Shown here in pieces: positions 25,783-34,345 of a stretch of DNA of 64,000 nucleotides. How positions within the stretch are numbered: the stretch's first letter is position 1; each line of letters opens with the position of its first letter. The notes under the pieces were generated by a model, which worked only from the letters and a program-made list of their open reading frames with translations, was not told the origin of the DNA and made no database searches. Source of the stretch: SZUA-22 sp963751695 (GTDB lineage: Bacteria; Bacteroidota; Ignavibacteria; Ignavibacteriales; Melioribacteraceae). The translations under genes were made by a program, and so were the position numbers. The stretch spans positions 310,001 through 374,000 of the forward strand of contig CAVVVP010000002.1 in NCBI GenBank assembly GCA_963751695.1, written 5' to 3'.

Positions 25783-26548
25783 TCGTAAGAACTTTCATTT
25801 TATTTCTCATCGCAAAAACAGAAGCGCCAAGCGCTATAAAAAATGCTGATTTACAAAAGAAACTTTCTATAAATTCGATCAAGCTTGGAAAAATAAGAAT
25901 TATAATTAGTGTTGGAATAAATGTAAGAACAATCCCAATCGTAAAAATTAACAAATTAGACTTACTCCAACCAGTATCTCTCTTTTGTAACAAAATTACT
26001 AATATTATTAATGAAGTCAGAACCGGTGTATAATAAATTATCCCATAAAGATCGGCAAATGGAATATCATATGCTGCAAACATTATTGTACATCGTGTAA
26101 CTACAAACTCTGAAATTATTGATGGATAATATGCAGCTAGAAGTATTGCTGGGATATAGATTAACTTCTTAATATTTGACTTATTTCCATTAAGTTCCAG
26201 AACAATATTCAACATCAACGGCGGTAGAAATGTGAAAAGCAAAAATGCAATATAAACGAATAAATGTGATTGAACTTCTATGTAGCATATTATAAACTCA
26301 AAAAACTGATATCCAAATAGTAATCCAACTAATACAATTATTAGCTTATTAACTTCATTCTTCTCAGCAAATATCAAAAGATTAATAAATAGTACAAATT
26401 CAATGCATGCTAAAAAAAGCGATATAATTCCTGAGTATTCTTCCATAGAATTAAAAACAATTAAACATAGTTCTAGAATAGCAATTGCAAAAATAAAGAA
26501 ATTTGGGATGACATAAAAAACGGGTGAATAATTATTCACCCGTTTCAT
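25775..26548 (-). CDS. Uncharacterised seven-helix membrane protein
   Basis: About seven hydrophobic segments across 257 residues, with short basic cytoplasmic turns, resemble the 7TM sensory modules seen at the N terminus of some histidine kinases, but no kinase or output domain follows. The first twelve codons coincide with the fumC terminator (26515-26545): the ATG at 26548 sits directly before the 14-bp stem. There is no clear ribosome site. Either the gene is read only by transcription through the terminator, or the start lies further in; the first membrane segment argues for the given start. It is coupled to the next small gene. Function unknown. Confidence 0.65.
   Translation of the reverse strand: MKRVNNYSPVFYVIPNFFIFAIAILELCLIVFNSMEEYSGIISLFLACIEFVLFINLLIFAEKNEVNKLIIVLVGLLFGYQFFEFIICYIEVQSHLFVYIAFLLFTFLPPLMLNIVLELNGNKSNIKKLIYIPAILLAAYYPSIISEFVVTRCTIMFAAYDIPFADLYGIIYYTPVLTSLIILVILLQKRDTGWSKSNLLIFTIGIVLTFIPTLIIILIFPSLIEFIESFFCKSAFFIALGASVFAMRNKMKVLTNE
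26515..26545 (-). terminator. Strong intrinsic terminator of fumC
   Basis: Positions 26518-26545 form a perfect 14+14 base inverted repeat (one arm TTATTCACCCGTTT). On the minus strand it is followed by six Ts (26520-26515). The stem begins one base after the ATG of the next gene, so terminator and coding start coincide. Confidence 0.9.
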
Positions 26549-26564
26549 TTAAGCAATGAAGATT

Positions 26565-27956
26565 TTAAGATTTTGGACCAATCATGTTTTCTGGCTTGAC
26601 CTTTTCATCAAACTCTTCTTCGGTAAGTAGTCCAAGTGCAACCGCTGCTTCTTTTAAGGTACTATTGTCGTTGAAAGCTTTCTTTGCAACCTTTGCAGCA
26701 TTATCATATCCAATATGAGGATTAAGTGCTGTTACCAACATAAGTGATTGTCTTAATAATTCATCTATCTTTGCTTGATTTGGTTTTATTCCAACAACCA
26801 TATTATCAGTAAAACTTTCTGCAGAATCTGCAATTAGTCGAATTGACTGAAGTAAATTGTAAATCATTACTGGTTTATAAACATTCAGTTCAAAGTTGCC
26901 GCTTGCTCCACCAAAATTTATTGCAACATCATTACCCATTACTTGTGCGCAAACCATTGTAATTGCCTCAGCTTGTGTTGGATTCACTTTCCCAGGCATG
27001 ATAGAACTACCGGGTTCGTTGGCTGGAAGTGCAAGTTCTCCGAGTCCACTTCTAGGACCAGAACCCATCCATCTAATATCGTTAGCAATTTTATGAAGTG
27101 AGGCAGCAATTGTTTTAAGTACACCACTAAATTCAACAATAGCATCATGTGCAGCTAGAGATTCAAATTTATTTGGAGCAGAAGTGAACTTTAATCCAGT
27201 TATTTCAGAGATCTTCTTTGCCGAAAGTTCAGCAAAATCTTTATGTGTGTTCAATCCGGTTCCAACGGCTGTTCCTCCAAGAGCTAACTCTGATAGACGA
27301 GGAAGAGCACCATTAATGCGGTCAAGCGCATTACTCATCTGCTGTACGTATCCAGAAAACTCCTGGCCCAGAGTTAAAGGAGTTGCATCCATTAAATGAG
27401 TTCTACCAATTTTAATAATATCTTTAAATTTGTCTGATTTTTCTTGAAGTGCATCTCGCAATTTTGTGAGCATCGGTATCAATCTTCTGTAAACTTCCTC
27501 AACGGCTGCAATGTGCATTGCCGTGGGGAAAGTATCATTGGAAGATTGTGCTATATTCACATCATCATTTGGATGGATGGGGGTCTTCGTTCCCATTTTT
27601 CCTCCTGCAATCTCGATTGCACGATTTGAGATTACTTCATTAGAGTTCATGTTTGTCTGAGTACCACTTCCCGTTTGCCAAACGACAAGAGGAAAATGTT
27701 CGTCAAGTTTTCCCTCAATTACTTCATCTGCAGCTTTAACGATTAGTTCGACTTTTTCATCAGAAAGCATTCCAAGTTCATTATTTGAAAGAGCAGCAGC
27801 TTTCTTCAGCACTCCTAATGCTCTAATTAGTTCTCGTGGAAATCTCTCACCACCTATTTTGAAATTCATTAGTGATCGGGCTGTTTGTGCTCCATAATAC
27901 ATGTTTGAAGGTACATTAATCTCTCCCATTGAATCTGTTTCAATTCTATAATCCAT
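26565..27956 (-). CDS. fumC: Fumarate hydratase, class II
   Basis: 463 residues. The superfamily signature GSSIMPGKVNPTQ (about 316-328) holds the catalytic Ser loop. TGSGTQTNMNSNEVISNRA (about 96-114), HPNDDVNIAQSSNDTFPTAMH and GRTHLMDATPLTLGQEFSGY complete the active-site regions contributed by three subunits of the tetramer. The enzyme is iron-independent and interconverts fumarate and malate in the TCA cycle. It has an AGGAG ribosome site, its own promoter (27990-28018) and its own terminator, so it appears to be a single-gene unit. Confidence 0.98.
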   Translation of the reverse strand: MDYRIETDSMGEINVPSNMYYGAQTARSLMNFKIGGERFPRELIRALGVLKKAAALSNNELGMLSDEKVELIVKAADEVIEGKLDEHFPLVVWQTGSGTQTNMNSNEVISNRAIEIAGGKMGTKTPIHPNDDVNIAQSSNDTFPTAMHIAAVEEVYRRLIPMLTKLRDALQEKSDKFKDIIKIGRTHLMDATPLTLGQEFSGYVQQMSNALDRINGALPRLSELALGGTAVGTGLNTHKDFAELSAKKISEITGLKFTSAPNKFESLAAHDAIVEFSGVLKTIAASLHKIANDIRWMGSGPRSGLGELALPANEPGSSIMPGKVNPTQAEAITMVCAQVMGNDVAINFGGASGNFELNVYKPVMIYNLLQSIRLIADSAESFTDNMVVGIKPNQAKIDELLRQSLMLVTALNPHIGYDNAAKVAKKAFNDNSTLKEAAVALGLLTEEEFDEKVKPENMIGPKS

Positions 27957-27989
27957 AACCTTGCTCCTAATATTTTAATTAGCTACATA

Positions 27990-28018
27990 AACTTAATTGA
28001 AATGATAGGTACTTTCAA
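27990..28018 (-). promoter_or_regulatory. Promoter of fumC
   Basis: TTGAAA (28018-28013), a 17-base spacer and TAAGTT (27995-27990) lie about 35 bases before ATG 27956. The -10 is the same as in the promoter at 6708-6736. Confidence 0.5.
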
Positions 28019-28082
28019 TTGAATATATATACATTATGGTGAATTATTTTTCAAGATCACATATTTAATGTAATCTTGAGTA

Positions 28083-28235
28083 TTGGAGCACAAAGTTGAG
28101 GGTTGCATAAAGAGAAAAATAAAATCATTTATAAAACTATTTGAAAGAGGAGAAACAACTCTTTACATTTGTGATGGTCGAATAGAAAATCCAATAACAA
28201 ATGGAATAAACGGTGGAGGCACGATAATAAAATGA
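28083..28235 (+). pseudogene. C-terminal remnant of an amino-acid kinase (LysZ/ArgB-like)
   Basis: An open frame of about 50 codons, bounded upstream by TGA at 28077, reads VEGCIKRKIKSFIKLFERGE, then TTLYICDGRIENPITNGING and GGTIIK. The pattern GG/C-x-KRKI, ICDGRxENPI and GxGTxI matches the extreme C terminus of acetylglutamate/LysW-aminoadipate kinases. The remaining 80% or so of such a gene is absent: fumC on the other strand begins 126 bases upstream. Its stop overlaps the ATG of the aminotransferase (ATGA), the arrangement expected of a former lysZ-lysJ or argB-argD pair. There is no ATG start, so it is probably a relic. Confidence 0.6.
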
Positions 28236-29386
28236 GTAGATACAAAGACTTAATTGATCAATATGAAGTAGCAGTGTATCCAAAGCGAGATATAGTGATT
28301 GTGAAGGGTAGAGGTGCAACTCTTTGGGATGAAGATGGAAACGAATACATTGATTGTGCTGCTGGTATAGGTGTTGCCACGATTGGTCATGCTAATCCAG
28401 AAGTTGTTAAGGCTATATCAAACCAAGCTGAAACTTTAATTACAAATGCTTGTGTTTTTTACAACGATGCTCGTGCATTATTTCTTGAAAAATTAATTCA
28501 AATCACACCACCAAATCTGACAAGAGCATTTTTAACAAATTCTGGAACTGAAGCAATGGAAGCGGCTCTTAAGTTTTCTAGAGTCTCAACAGCCAAAACA
28601 GACTTCATCACAACAATGAAAGCATTTCATGGTCGAACAATGGGGGCATTAAGTGGAACATTTAAACCGGAATATCGTGAGCCTTTTGAACCACTTATTC
28701 CTGGATTTTCATTTGTTCCGTATAACAATCTTGAGAAACTTGAGGCAACTATATCTGACAAAACTGCTGGAATTATTCTTGAGCCAATCCAAGGAGAAGG
28801 TGGAATAAACATAGCCACACAAGAATATTTGCAAGGAGTTAGAGCACTCTGTGATACACACAATGTAATGATGATAATAGATGAGATACAAACGGGTTTT
28901 TGCAGAACTGGCAAGATGTTTGCGATTGAGCAATTTGGAATTGAACCAGATATTATGACAGTGGCTAAAGGTATTGCCGGTGGTTTCCCGGTTGGAGCTG
29001 CGATATGTTCTGAAAAAGTTAAAATTGGATTTGGACAACATGGGACCACTTATGGAGGGAATCCTCTTGCATCAGCTGCTGGACTTGCTGCTATTAATTT
29101 TATGATTAAAAATAATCTTGCAGAAGAAGCTCGAAAGAAAGGTGACTATTTTGTGAACAAATTAAATATTGATGAACTTTCTAAAGTCAGAGAAGTCAGG
29201 CACAAAGGATTGATGATCGGTATTGAGATTAAAGAAAAAGTTCAACCATTCTTACAGCAATTAATGGATGAAGGAATAATTGCAATGCCAGCAGGCAAAA
29301 TAGTTCTTCGTATGCTTCCCCCAGCTGTGATAACTTATGAGCAATTAGATAGAGTAGCTGAAGTTATTAATCGAATACTCAAATAA
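28232..29386 (+). CDS. LysJ/ArgD-type aminotransferase (acetylornithine or LysW-aminoadipate semialdehyde)
   Basis: 384 residues of class III PLP aminotransferases. The PLP Lys lies in DIMTVAKGIAGGFPVGA, with the Asp of MMIIDEIQTGFCRTGKMFA upstream; phosphate contacts lie in NSGTEAMEAALKF and HGTTYGGNPLASA. It resembles LysJ of alpha-aminoadipate lysine synthesis as much as ArgD: VYPKRDIVIVKGRGATLWDEDG near the start and LMIGIEIKEKVQPFL near the end. It transfers the delta or epsilon amino group using glutamate. No other arg or lys genes are nearby apart from the decayed kinase tail, so pathway choice is open. Confidence 0.9.
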   Translation: MSRYKDLIDQYEVAVYPKRDIVIVKGRGATLWDEDGNEYIDCAAGIGVATIGHANPEVVKAISNQAETLITNACVFYNDARALFLEKLIQITPPNLTRAFLTNSGTEAMEAALKFSRVSTAKTDFITTMKAFHGRTMGALSGTFKPEYREPFEPLIPGFSFVPYNNLEKLEATISDKTAGIILEPIQGEGGINIATQEYLQGVRALCDTHNVMMIIDEIQTGFCRTGKMFAIEQFGIEPDIMTVAKGIAGGFPVGAAICSEKVKIGFGQHGTTYGGNPLASAAGLAAINFMIKNNLAEEARKKGDYFVNKLNIDELSKVREVRHKGLMIGIEIKEKVQPFLQQLMDEGIIAMPAGKIVLRMLPPAVITYEQLDRVAEVINRILK

Positions 29387-29394
29387 TTTTGGTA

Positions 29395-30555
29395 CTATTC
29401 TAAATTCAAATATTTTATTACCTCGTCATTACCTATTAGAGCATCTTTCGGAAATGGATTCTCGTCATTGAATGCATGAAGATCTTTGTACCACTGGATC
29501 TTTACAAAATTTTCTTGAATTCCGTTATCATAAGGGACATTACCTGAATTCAGTTTAAGATGATGTGCAAAAAAGAGATACATCGGCGCTCTTTTAGATG
29601 GGCCATAATCATGTTTCTGAGTAAATAAATGTACATTTTCAACTTTGTGTTCTGCATTATATAAAGCATAGACACTCTGTATGTAAGGATATTCTATTCT
29701 TGGAGTATTTCTTGTCCAGTCACCGCTATTGGAGAGGAGCATTAGTAGTCGCGGGGCACAGAGTGCTGCAATTTCCACATTATTGGTCTGATGATTCTCA
29801 CTTTTATGAATCGGCATTCCACTTTCACAAACACATCCACCAAAAAAGTGAGCAGAAACTTGAACTGCAGGGACCGATACTTTTATTCTATTATCAATTG
29901 CCGTAAGTATAAAAGTTTGAGTCCCACCACCAGATCCACCTGTCATTCCAATTCTATTAGAATCAACATCTGGCCTTGATAATAAATACTCCAATACCCT
30001 CTTACTATTGTATGTTTGCAGTGTAAGTGCTATTGGAATTTTATGTGTAACTTGTTTTGATTCACCGAAACCCACCATATCATAAGCAAATACTATCGCT
30101 CCCATTCTTGCAAGAACGGCACTCCTAGTTTGGACATCCTCACGCAATCTTTTATCCATTAAATGACCGTGAGGGCAAAGAACAGCCGCATATTTTTTAC
30201 CTTCCTTTTTATTCAAGGGTTGATAAAGATTTCCAGTTATATAAAAACCAGGAAAACTCTCTATTGCAATGTTCTCAACAGAATACCCATCCATAATTTT
30301 CTTTTTCGTTATCATTGCATTGAAGTTACCTTCTATCTTAGGCATCTGGTTTAACTTCATTCCCTTAATAATCCCCTCTTTGATAATCTTTGCTCTTTGT
30401 TCCCAAGATTCAAGATCATCCCACTCAGATGCGAACTTTTTTATCATCAGATTTGCTTCATCCTCTGTCCAATGTCCTCCCATGCAAAGCATACTTTCTT
30501 GTGAATAAGTATTGATTGTAAAAAGAAAAAATAAGAATAGAATAAAAGACTTCAT
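29395..30555 (-). CDS. Secreted alpha/beta-hydrolase, acetyl-xylan-esterase-like
   Basis: 386 residues with a signal peptide (about 1-19, NTYSQ). The fold is visible from AAVLCPHGHLMDKR (oxyanion region) and FAYDMVGFGES. The nucleophile elbow is GMTGGSGGGTQ with Ser208; the acid is probably Asp in SNSGDWT and the base His in TQKHDYGPS. The family cleaves ester bonds of carbohydrates or similar molecules in the periplasm or outside. The N-terminal CMGGHWTEDEANLMIKKFAS stretch is shared with a conserved subgroup of unknown substrate. The gene converges with the aminotransferase, 8 bp apart. Confidence 0.82.
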   Translation of the reverse strand: MKSFILFLFFLFTINTYSQESMLCMGGHWTEDEANLMIKKFASEWDDLESWEQRAKIIKEGIIKGMKLNQMPKIEGNFNAMITKKKIMDGYSVENIAIESFPGFYITGNLYQPLNKKEGKKYAAVLCPHGHLMDKRLREDVQTRSAVLARMGAIVFAYDMVGFGESKQVTHKIPIALTLQTYNSKRVLEYLLSRPDVDSNRIGMTGGSGGGTQTFILTAIDNRIKVSVPAVQVSAHFFGGCVCESGMPIHKSENHQTNNVEIAALCAPRLLMLLSNSGDWTRNTPRIEYPYIQSVYALYNAEHKVENVHLFTQKHDYGPSKRAPMYLFFAHHLKLNSGNVPYDNGIQENFVKIQWYKDLHAFNDENPFPKDALIGNDEVIKYLNLE

Positions 30556-30625
30556 TTTTTATCTCCTAAATTTAAACCCAATTTTGTGAACTAAATTCAT
30601 TAGCAAGATATCTATTAGTGAATGG

Positions 30626-30976
30626 CTAATTTTCATAAAGAATCTTTTTATCTGTCGCATTTTGTTCGAAATCAGGACATGTATTTACTCCGGTAAAACC
30701 TCCAAATTCGCAAATCACATTTCCTGCGCAATTATAGACAAATGACATTGCATCCGCACATTTGTAGCAATCCTCAATTAAGAACACATCTTCTCCTTGA
30801 TACCTATATTGAGTGATTCTCTGTCTTTGAGGACCCATATCTTTATCAAATATATCTCTTATATCCTTCAGCCAGGAAATTTCTTCCAAAGGATCACCTG
30901 TATAACAAACATCTTTTTCATCCTCATTACATCCAAGGACTATTAGTAAGACAAGAAGCAATACAATTTTTGCCAT
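30626..30976 (-). CDS. Small uncharacterised lipoprotein
   Basis: 116 residues with a lipobox VLGC (Cys16) after a hydrophobic stretch. The mature part holds seven further Cys residues, including DCYKCADAMSFVYNCAGNVICEF, suggesting disulfides or a metal site in the periplasm. The sequence resembles small conserved lipoproteins of Bacteroidota, but I cannot name a function. It follows the hppA terminator, and precedes the esterase by 70 bp in the same direction. Confidence 0.65.
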   Translation of the reverse strand: MAKIVLLLVLLIVLGCNEDEKDVCYTGDPLEEISWLKDIRDIFDKDMGPQRQRITQYRYQGEDVFLIEDCYKCADAMSFVYNCAGNVICEFGGFTGVNTCPDFEQNATDKKILYEN

Positions 30977-31028
30977 TTTTTAAAACTGAATAAAACTAAT
31001 AATTACTCGTAAAAGTATGATACAAATT

Positions 31029-31066
31029 TAAAAAATAAAACCCTACTCCTTTTCAGAAGTTGGGTT
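31029..31066 (-). terminator. Intrinsic terminator of hppA
   Basis: On the minus strand AACCCaACT (31066-31058) pairs with AGTaGGGTT (31047-31039), followed by TTATTTTTT. It lies 30 bases after the hppA stop. Confidence 0.8.
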
Positions 31067-31096
31067 ATCAATCATCAAATAATGCAATTGTAATTT

Positions 31097-33289
31097 TTAG
31101 ATTAAACTAAACGCAACCGTCAGGCCAGCCATTACAATAGATACCATGCTCATTAGTTTAATTAAAATATTCAAGCTTGGACCAGAAGTATCTTTAAATG
31201 GATCACCCACAGTATCTCCAATAATTGCAGCCTTGTGAGCCCTTGAACCTTTACCACCTAAATGACCTTCTTCAATATATTTTTTTGCATTATCCCATGC
31301 ACCACCAGAGTTTGCCATAAATACAGCAAGAACAAATCCAGCCACAAGTGCACCAACCATCAAGCCAATAACTGAAGGAACTCCAAATAGAACACCTACT
31401 AGAATTGGAACAATGATGGCTAAACTTGCTGGCATAAGCATTTCCATTTGAGCGCCTTTTGTTGATATTTCCACACATCTGGCGTAATCCGGTTCATCCT
31501 TACCTTCCATAATTCCAGGTTTCTCTCTGAATTGTCTTCTCACTTCGTCAACCATCTTTGATGCAGCTCTACCAACGGCATTCATAGTTAATCCACAGAA
31601 TAAAAAAGACATCATTGAACCTATAAGCATTCCAATAAGTACTTTTGGATTCATCAAATGCACTTCATAATAATTCATAAAATCTAAAAATGAAGCAGAT
31701 GCGGTATCTATCTTAATTCCATTTGCGAATTCTAAAACATCCTCACCAATTCTCAACAATCCTATTTTCAATTCTTCAATATATGACGCAAGCAATGCGA
31801 GAGCGGTTAGAGCAGCGGATCCAATTGCAAAGCCTTTTCCGGTTGCTGCAGTTGTGTTTCCCAATGAATCTAGAGCATCAGTTCTATTTCTTACTTCAGT
31901 TCCAAGTCCACTCATTTCAGCATTACCGCCAGCATTATCAGCAATCGGACCATAAGCATCAGTTGCAAGAGTTATTCCAAGCGTAGAAAGCATTCCAACT
32001 GCAGCGATACCAATTCCGTATAATCCAAGTCCCATTTGTGCAAAATCAAATCCTGATGCAAACATGTAAGCTAAAACTATACCCGTAACTACTGCAATTA
32101 CTGGAATTGCCGTTGAAATCATTCCAGTGCCCAAACCAGATATAATGACGGTAGCAGGACCAGTACTAGTACTTTCTGCAATTTGTTGAGTAGGTTTATA
32201 AGTAGCCGATGTATAATATTCAGTTGCCTTTCCAATTACTATACCTGTGATCAATCCAGTAACAATGGCTCCCCAGATACCATAAGGATTGCTTATTTCA
32301 AGTAAAAGAAGAGTTCCAAGGGAAAATACAACTATAAGGATTGAACTAATATTAATACCTCTGCTTAAGGAATTTAAAAGATCTTTTTGAGTTGCACCCT
32401 CTTTGGTTTTAACCATAAATATTCCAAAAATTGAGAGTATTATACCTATTGCTGCGACGAGCATTGGGGCAATGACTGCTTTAAGCTGCATTTCAGTTTC
32501 GCCTAAAAATGCTGCAGCACCTAATGCTGCAGTAGCTAGTATAGAACCGCAATAAGATTCATAAAGATCGGCTCCCATTCCAGCTACGTCACCGACATTG
32601 TCACCAACATTGTCAGCAATTGTCGCAGGATTTCTAGGATCGTCTTCTGGAATTCCGGCTTCAACTTTACCAACAAGATCACCACCAACATCAGCAGCTT
32701 TGGTATATATTCCACCGCCAACTCTTGCAAAAAGAGCTTGAGCTGAAGCTCCCATTCCAAATGTTAACATTGTTGTTGTTATAATTACTAAATTATGTCC
32801 ATCACCCAATTCTAAAGGATAAAAATAATTTAGAACCACAAACCAAATTGAAATGTCTAATAAACCTAAACCTACTACAACTAAACCCATCACTGCACCG
32901 CTTCTAAATGCAATTCTTAATGCTCCATTTAATGATGAAATGGCCGCATTAGCAGTTCTTGCTGATGCATAGGTCGCTGTTTTCATCCCAAAAAATCCTG
33001 CCAAGCCAGAGAAAAAACCACCCGTAAGAAATGCAAATGGAACCCATCCGTTCTGCAAATTCATTCCATAAGCAAGTATTGAAAATATTACTGTCATGAT
33101 AACGAAAAATATTCCAACCACTTTATACTGTTGTTTCAAATAGGCCATCGCACCTTTGCGAACGTGGGAAGCAATATCTATCATCCTTTCATTACCTTCA
33201 CTTGTCTTCATCATTTGCTTAAAAAAGAAAAGTGCTGCACTCAACGCTATGATTGAAGCAATTGGTACAAACCAAAAAATATCACTCAT
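31097..33289 (-). CDS. hppA: Membrane-bound K+-dependent proton/sodium-translocating pyrophosphatase
   Basis: 730 residues with about 16 membrane helices. The pyrophosphate site is YTKAADVGGDLVGKVEAGIPEDDPRNPATIADNVGDNVGDVAGMGADLYES (about 189-239) with its DX3DX3D pattern, and a second Asp-rich site is GDTVGDPFKDTSGPSLN. The K+-dependence position reads Ala in GNTTAATGKG (Lys in K+-independent forms). The enzyme couples pyrophosphate hydrolysis to export of H+ or Na+; which ion cannot be decided confidently from this reading. The uncharacterised gene at 33324 lies 34 bp upstream and likely shares the transcript. Confidence 0.96.
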   Translation of the reverse strand: MSDIFWFVPIASIIALSAALFFFKQMMKTSEGNERMIDIASHVRKGAMAYLKQQYKVVGIFFVIMTVIFSILAYGMNLQNGWVPFAFLTGGFFSGLAGFFGMKTATYASARTANAAISSLNGALRIAFRSGAVMGLVVVGLGLLDISIWFVVLNYFYPLELGDGHNLVIITTTMLTFGMGASAQALFARVGGGIYTKAADVGGDLVGKVEAGIPEDDPRNPATIADNVGDNVGDVAGMGADLYESYCGSILATAALGAAAFLGETEMQLKAVIAPMLVAAIGIILSIFGIFMVKTKEGATQKDLLNSLSRGINISSILIVVFSLGTLLLLEISNPYGIWGAIVTGLITGIVIGKATEYYTSATYKPTQQIAESTSTGPATVIISGLGTGMISTAIPVIAVVTGIVLAYMFASGFDFAQMGLGLYGIGIAAVGMLSTLGITLATDAYGPIADNAGGNAEMSGLGTEVRNRTDALDSLGNTTAATGKGFAIGSAALTALALLASYIEELKIGLLRIGEDVLEFANGIKIDTASASFLDFMNYYEVHLMNPKVLIGMLIGSMMSFLFCGLTMNAVGRAASKMVDEVRRQFREKPGIMEGKDEPDYARCVEISTKGAQMEMLMPASLAIIVPILVGVLFGVPSVIGLMVGALVAGFVLAVFMANSGGAWDNAKKYIEEGHLGGKGSRAHKAAIIGDTVGDPFKDTSGPSLNILIKLMSMVSIVMAGLTVAFSLI

Positions 33290-33323
33290 AATTGTTACCT
33301 TAAATTATATTTACAAAATTTTC

Positions 33324-34103
33324 CTAATAACTAAATCCTTGAGTTAATGCAGATTTCCACCAAGGATAATATTTTTCTTCCAATTCCTCTTTAGATGGGA
33401 ATGGGTAGTAGTACATTTGAGACTGATCACCAATGAAAAAACCATTTTTAGTCGTTCTGTAAAGAAGGTCTTCTCTCATGTTTCTAACAACTGTTTTATT
33501 TGGTTTAGATCCTGGTTTCTTTAAATCAACTAAACAATCTCTCATATGATCTATGTTTTTGTAAGGGAGGTTTGCAGTTGATGCATTCTGTGGATCATTT
33601 GATAATCCATCTAATATTAGTTCAACAAACATTATCTTAGGCACAGATACTGGATGATCAGTATTCGTGATATATTTACAAAAAGTACTTGGATCCAAAC
33701 TGCTAGCTACTAGAGGTCTAACCGGGCCAAGTTGCTGATAAAGGTGTAGATCATCATTGTTTCTTTCTACATATTCGCTTTTTTTTAATTCTAATACTCT
33801 ACCGTCATCTGTTACCAGGTAGAGGTTCTGAATTGCGCTCATAGGCACATGCTCTAGCACTCTGTATATTGCGATATACTTAGAGCGCTTTGGAGAACCA
33901 TCTGGATTAGGTACACATAACTGATCAATATCCTTAACTTTCAAATAATCGCTTGCGAAATCGCGATTAACTTGAAAGAAAACTGCTTGGCCTCTCGTTC
34001 GTTTCTTATTTCCAACAGCAAAATACTTTCCAAATTCTTCTGGGGGAAGCATTGAAGCAATTAATGCCTCTGGTACGATCGATAGGTATAAATAAATTTC
34101 CAT
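33324..34103 (-). CDS. Conserved protein of unknown function upstream of hppA
   Basis: 259 residues with no signal peptide or membrane segment. It begins MEIYLYLSIVPEALIASMLP, followed by EEFGKYFAVGNKKRTRGQAVFF and YIAIYRVLEHVPMSAI, and ends PSKEELEEKYYPWWKSALTQ. I recall similar sequences in Chlorobiota/Bacteroidota but no assigned function, and see no catalytic motif. The promoter candidate at 34236-34264 and the hppA terminator make a two-gene unit with the pyrophosphatase, so a role tied to that pump or to pyrophosphate metabolism is possible; this is inference from context. Confidence 0.75.
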   Translation of the reverse strand: MEIYLYLSIVPEALIASMLPPEEFGKYFAVGNKKRTRGQAVFFQVNRDFASDYLKVKDIDQLCVPNPDGSPKRSKYIAIYRVLEHVPMSAIQNLYLVTDDGRVLELKKSEYVERNNDDLHLYQQLGPVRPLVASSLDPSTFCKYITNTDHPVSVPKIMFVELILDGLSNDPQNASTANLPYKNIDHMRDCLVDLKKPGSKPNKTVVRNMREDLLYRTTKNGFFIGDQSQMYYYPFPSKEELEEKYYPWWKSALTQGFSY

Positions 34104-34235
34104 TTTAATACCTTTTATTTATTTGAAGTAATATTTTTCGTGAAATTCGTGGTTCAAAAGGAAGCGCCAGAAAATATGAACAAACATATTGGAAAAATTT
34201 CTGACTTTTCAATAATTCCAAAAAAATTATTTTTA

Positions 34236-34264
34236 AAGATAAAATAATAGGATAACTTTATCAA
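34236..34264 (-). promoter_or_regulatory. Promoter candidate for the unknown gene and hppA
   Basis: TTGATA (34264-34259), a 17-base spacer and TATCTT (34241-34236) are read on the minus strand, predicting a leader of about 125 nt before ATG 34103. The rest of the 34104-34345 gap is AT-rich with no other feature I can support. Confidence 0.4.
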
Positions 34265-34345
34265 CTTATAAGGACTTAAGCTTGAAAATAATGTTTAATT
34301 ATATAATAATTATGGAAGAATATGCAGTGATATTTGATTCAGTTT

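Noticed and set aside
34150..34175. AAGCGCCA, possible missing 3' acceptor of the tRNA-Glu relic
   Set aside because: The bases before it do not form a T arm, and a seven-base match of this composition is expected by chance in 64 kb; another occurs near 25824.
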